DNA of 6,673 nucleotides from JACQWX01 sp041662295 (GTDB lineage: Bacteria; Elusimicrobiota; Elusimicrobia; UBA1565; UBA9628), in NCBI GenBank assembly GCA_041662295.1, contig JBAZSR010000203.1:1-6673 (forward strand), read 5' to 3'. The notes below the pieces were generated by a model that was not told the origin of the DNA, ran no database searches, and worked only from the letters and a program-made list of their open reading frames with translations. Positions within the stretch are counted from its first letter, which is position 1. Every line of letters starts with the position of its first letter. Shown one piece after another: positions 4,934 to 6,673 of the stretch. Position numbers and translations under genes: made by a program.

Positions 4934-6673
4934 ATGAGAGCGGGCGTGCTGGCAGCGGTCCTGGCCTGGAGCCTCGCGGCGAGCGCCGCGGCACAGGTCA
5001 AGTCCGTGTCCCTGCCCAAGGCCGGAGCCGGGGTCCAGACCGGCCTGCCCGCGGCCGCGGGAGCCGGGATCTCCGCTGCGCCGTCTCTGGCCCCGCTCAA
5101 GCTCGAGCTCGGCTCGGGCATCGGGTCCTTCCCTGCGCCGGCCATCCGCCTGGCGCCCGAGGCCGTCTCGCCGGTATCCGCTGAGCCCGGCATCAGGGCC
5201 GCGGCTGAGGTCCCTGGGCTCAGCGCTTCGCCTGCCGAGGCTCCGCTCTCCGCCGAAAGCGGTTCCGTTGCCCTGCCTGAGGCGGCCAAGCCCGTTGCCG
5301 CGGAGCTCAGCGAGAGCAATGCACGGGCCGAGAGCCCTGAGGGCTTCTTCCCGAGGCTCAAGAAGCTCTTCGACGGCTCGGCCAAACTCGCCGACGCTCC
5401 TGAGCTCCAGGTCCCTGAGTACATGCGGACCGCGCCGGAATCCCTCCTGCCCCATGCTTCGGCCGCTCCGTCGTGGAATCGGCTGGGCAAGGCTTCCGGC
5501 GAGAGCAAGCTGGCCTTCGAGAGGGCCTTGAAGAAGGCCCTCCCTTCGCCGACCCCGGCTGTCCCGCTCTCGGTCGAGGCCCTTCCGCAGGCCCTGGTCG
5601 AGGTCCAACAGGCCGACTCTGACGGGGTCGTGCGCCAGGCTTGGGATCTGCCGTCCGGCGCCAGGGGCGCCCAAGCCGGGTTCAAGGGCCTTTTCTGGAT
5701 CGACGCGGACGGCCGGCTGGTCCGGAGGGACCTGGAGACCGGCGCCATGACCGCCTACGCATCCCCTTCCGGCATGGTCTCCCGGTTCGTGTTGGCTCAG
5801 AACGATTGGGTCTTCGTGGTCGTGGGGGGCGCCCTCGAGCGGTGGGACCTCGACGACCGGGACGCGGAGGTCATCTCCCCGGCCGGGTTCGACGCGTCCT
5901 CGCTGACTCATATGGTCTTCGCCGAGGAAGGCAAGTTCAGCGGCGAGACTTTCTTCTACCACGCCACCGGCCGGCTGGCGTGGAGCTCTTCCTCCAGGTC
6001 CGAGGAGGTGGGCGGACTCGTGATGACCCGGGATGGGGAGAATCAGGAGAAACCCATCCCTGCGGGCAAGGGGTTCTACTTCGCGGTCGAGGGCGGCAAG
6101 ACGAGGCTCTGGAAGCGCAAGGGCGAGTACAGCCCGCTGGAGTCCTGGGGCGAGATCCCGTTCGAGGTCCGCTCCATCGGCACGGACGACGGCGCCGTGT
6201 TCGCGGCCGTGGACGATGGCGTGGTGGAGTGGGACTTCTCCCGGGGCGAGTACCGGCTCTTCCGGGTCCCCGGCTTCTCCGCCCTCCCAGGGCCCAAGCG
6301 CGTCGATGTCGACGCTGACCGGCTGATCCTCAGCGCCGGCTCCAGGGTCCTCGAGCTCGACAAGGATGCCCTCAGGGTCAGGAAAAACACTCAGGCTGAC
6401 CGCACCCGGAGATGGGCCGAGAAGAATCCCATGTACGTGGAGGGAGGCTACCTCCGCATCGGGGAGTTCAAGTTCAAGATCGCCCACCGGACGGCCCCTT
6501 CGCGGCCCTGGATTGAGAGGGCCTGGGCATCGGTGAGGAGATTCTTCGGAAGGTCAGCGCCGCCTGCGGTGGCGCTGGAGAGGGGCATCAGTGAAAAGGA
6601 CTGGAAGGCCCTGAACCTGCCGTCGAACAAGCGGCTCATCTACGACACCTTGAAGGGCTTCACGCTCCACCAG
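4934..6673 (+). CDS. Exported beta-propeller / AAA+ ATPase paralog (copy 2, 3'-truncated by window end)
   Basis: The first 580 residues are present and the frame is open at the window edge. Residues 1-20 are a signal peptide (MRAGVLAAVLAWSLAASAAA, then QVK). An Ala/Pro-rich region runs to about 130, followed by mixed sequence with short basic helices (FFPRLKKLFDG). From RQAWDLPSG on, the protein aligns with copy 1 (EKSWTVPSG). Residues about 252-490 are propeller-like (GLFWIDADGRLVRRDLETG, GGALERWDLDD, DDGVVEWDFSRGEYRLF). Then come NPMYVEGGYLRIGEFKFKIA (498-517; 18 of 20 residues as in copy 1), a basic amphipathic helix (ERAWASVRRFFGR) and GISEKDWKALNLPSNKR onward, which is nearly identical to copy 1. 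The Walker A would follow just past the edge, so an ATPase domain is inferred, not seen. It starts 18 bases after copy 1's TAA in the same frame, with only a distant AGGA, so co-transcription is likely. The ATG is chosen because it opens the signal peptide and an in-frame TAA lies 21 bases upstream. Confidence 0.85.
   Translation, partial: MRAGVLAAVLAWSLAASAAAQVKSVSLPKAGAGVQTGLPAAAGAGISAAPSLAPLKLELGSGIGSFPAPAIRLAPEAVSPVSAEPGIRAAAEVPGLSASPAEAPLSAESGSVALPEAAKPVAAELSESNARAESPEGFFPRLKKLFDGSAKLADAPELQVPEYMRTAPESLLPHASAAPSWNRLGKASGESKLAFERALKKALPSPTPAVPLSVEALPQALVEVQQADSDGVVRQAWDLPSGARGAQAGFKGLFWIDADGRLVRRDLETGAMTAYASPSGMVSRFVLAQNDWVFVVVGGALERWDLDDRDAEVISPAGFDASSLTHMVFAEEGKFSGETFFYHATGRLAWSSSSRSEEVGGLVMTRDGENQEKPIPAGKGFYFAVEGGKTRLWKRKGEYSPLESWGEIPFEVRSIGTDDGAVFAAVDDGVVEWDFSRGEYRLFRVPGFSALPGPKRVDVDADRLILSAGSRVLELDKDALRVRKNTQADRTRRWAEKNPMYVEGGYLRIGEFKFKIAHRTAPSRPWIERAWASVRRFFGRSAPPAVALERGISEKDWKALNLPSNKRLIYDTLKGFTLHQ
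6583..6673 (+). repeat. Near-identical tract shared with the upstream paralog (copy B, at window edge)
   Basis: This is the partner of 4033-4123. The last 57 bases, 19 codons, are identical to copy A including all silent positions, whereas the conserved block at 6425-6484 has seven differences in 60 bases from its counterpart at 3860-3919, five of them silent. Similarity therefore rises sharply toward the AAA+ domain. Confidence 0.9.

Noticed and set aside
3050..6487. Open frame of 1145 codons on the minus strand, antisense to both AAA+ paralogs
   Set aside because: Its product is an irregular mix rich in G, R, L, D, E and P with no domain, signal or fold. It runs opposite two genes with clear domains; strong G/C third-position bias removes stops from this antisense frame.

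Overview
The window is GC-rich bacterial DNA with tightly spaced genes and strong G/C preference at third codon positions, which produces long open frames on the wrong strand. No rRNA, tRNA, CRISPR array, transposase or phage gene is visible. The exported Ala/Pro-rich proteins and the general style resemble GC-rich Elusimicrobiota metagenome assemblies. That placement is a guess from pattern, not a result. Both ends of the window cut genes, as in a contig or fragment.

Left part (1-2071): the last 46 codons of an endonuclease IV-like DNA repair gene (nfo) run rightward and stop at 142. A 307-base convergent gap with several small hairpins follows. Two leftward genes come next, read from right to left: an HD-domain phosphohydrolase (1499-2071, strong Shine-Dalgarno and a plausible promoter) and, 5 bases downstream, a COMT-type SAM-dependent O-methyltransferase (450-1493). 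They look like a two-gene operon; no shared pathway can be named.

Middle (2072-2290): a 219-base divergent regulatory gap. It holds a leftward promoter, two copies of a 10-base element containing the palindrome TGGGCCCA 23 bases apart, a hairpin that overlaps the first copy, and a -10-like hexamer 7 bases before the start of the rightward gene.

Right part (2291-6673): two tandem rightward paralogs, 18 bases apart and in the same frame. Each has a Sec-type signal peptide, a long Ala/Pro-rich stretch, a beta-propeller-like region of about 240-255 residues, a highly conserved connecting block, an amphipathic helix, and then (complete only in the first) a MoxR/AAA_5-type AAA+ ATPase domain with intact Walker A, Walker B, sensor 1, arginine finger and sensor 2. 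The second copy is cut by the window edge just before its Walker A. An ATP-dependent AAA+ motor behind an export signal is unexpected because the space outside the inner membrane normally lacks ATP. This pair is the most interesting content of the window. The propellers of the two copies have diverged strongly while the motor entrance is nearly identical, down to 57 consecutive identical bases. This suggests a shared engine with different recognition heads, kept similar by gene conversion or recent recombination. The window ends inside that repeated tract.
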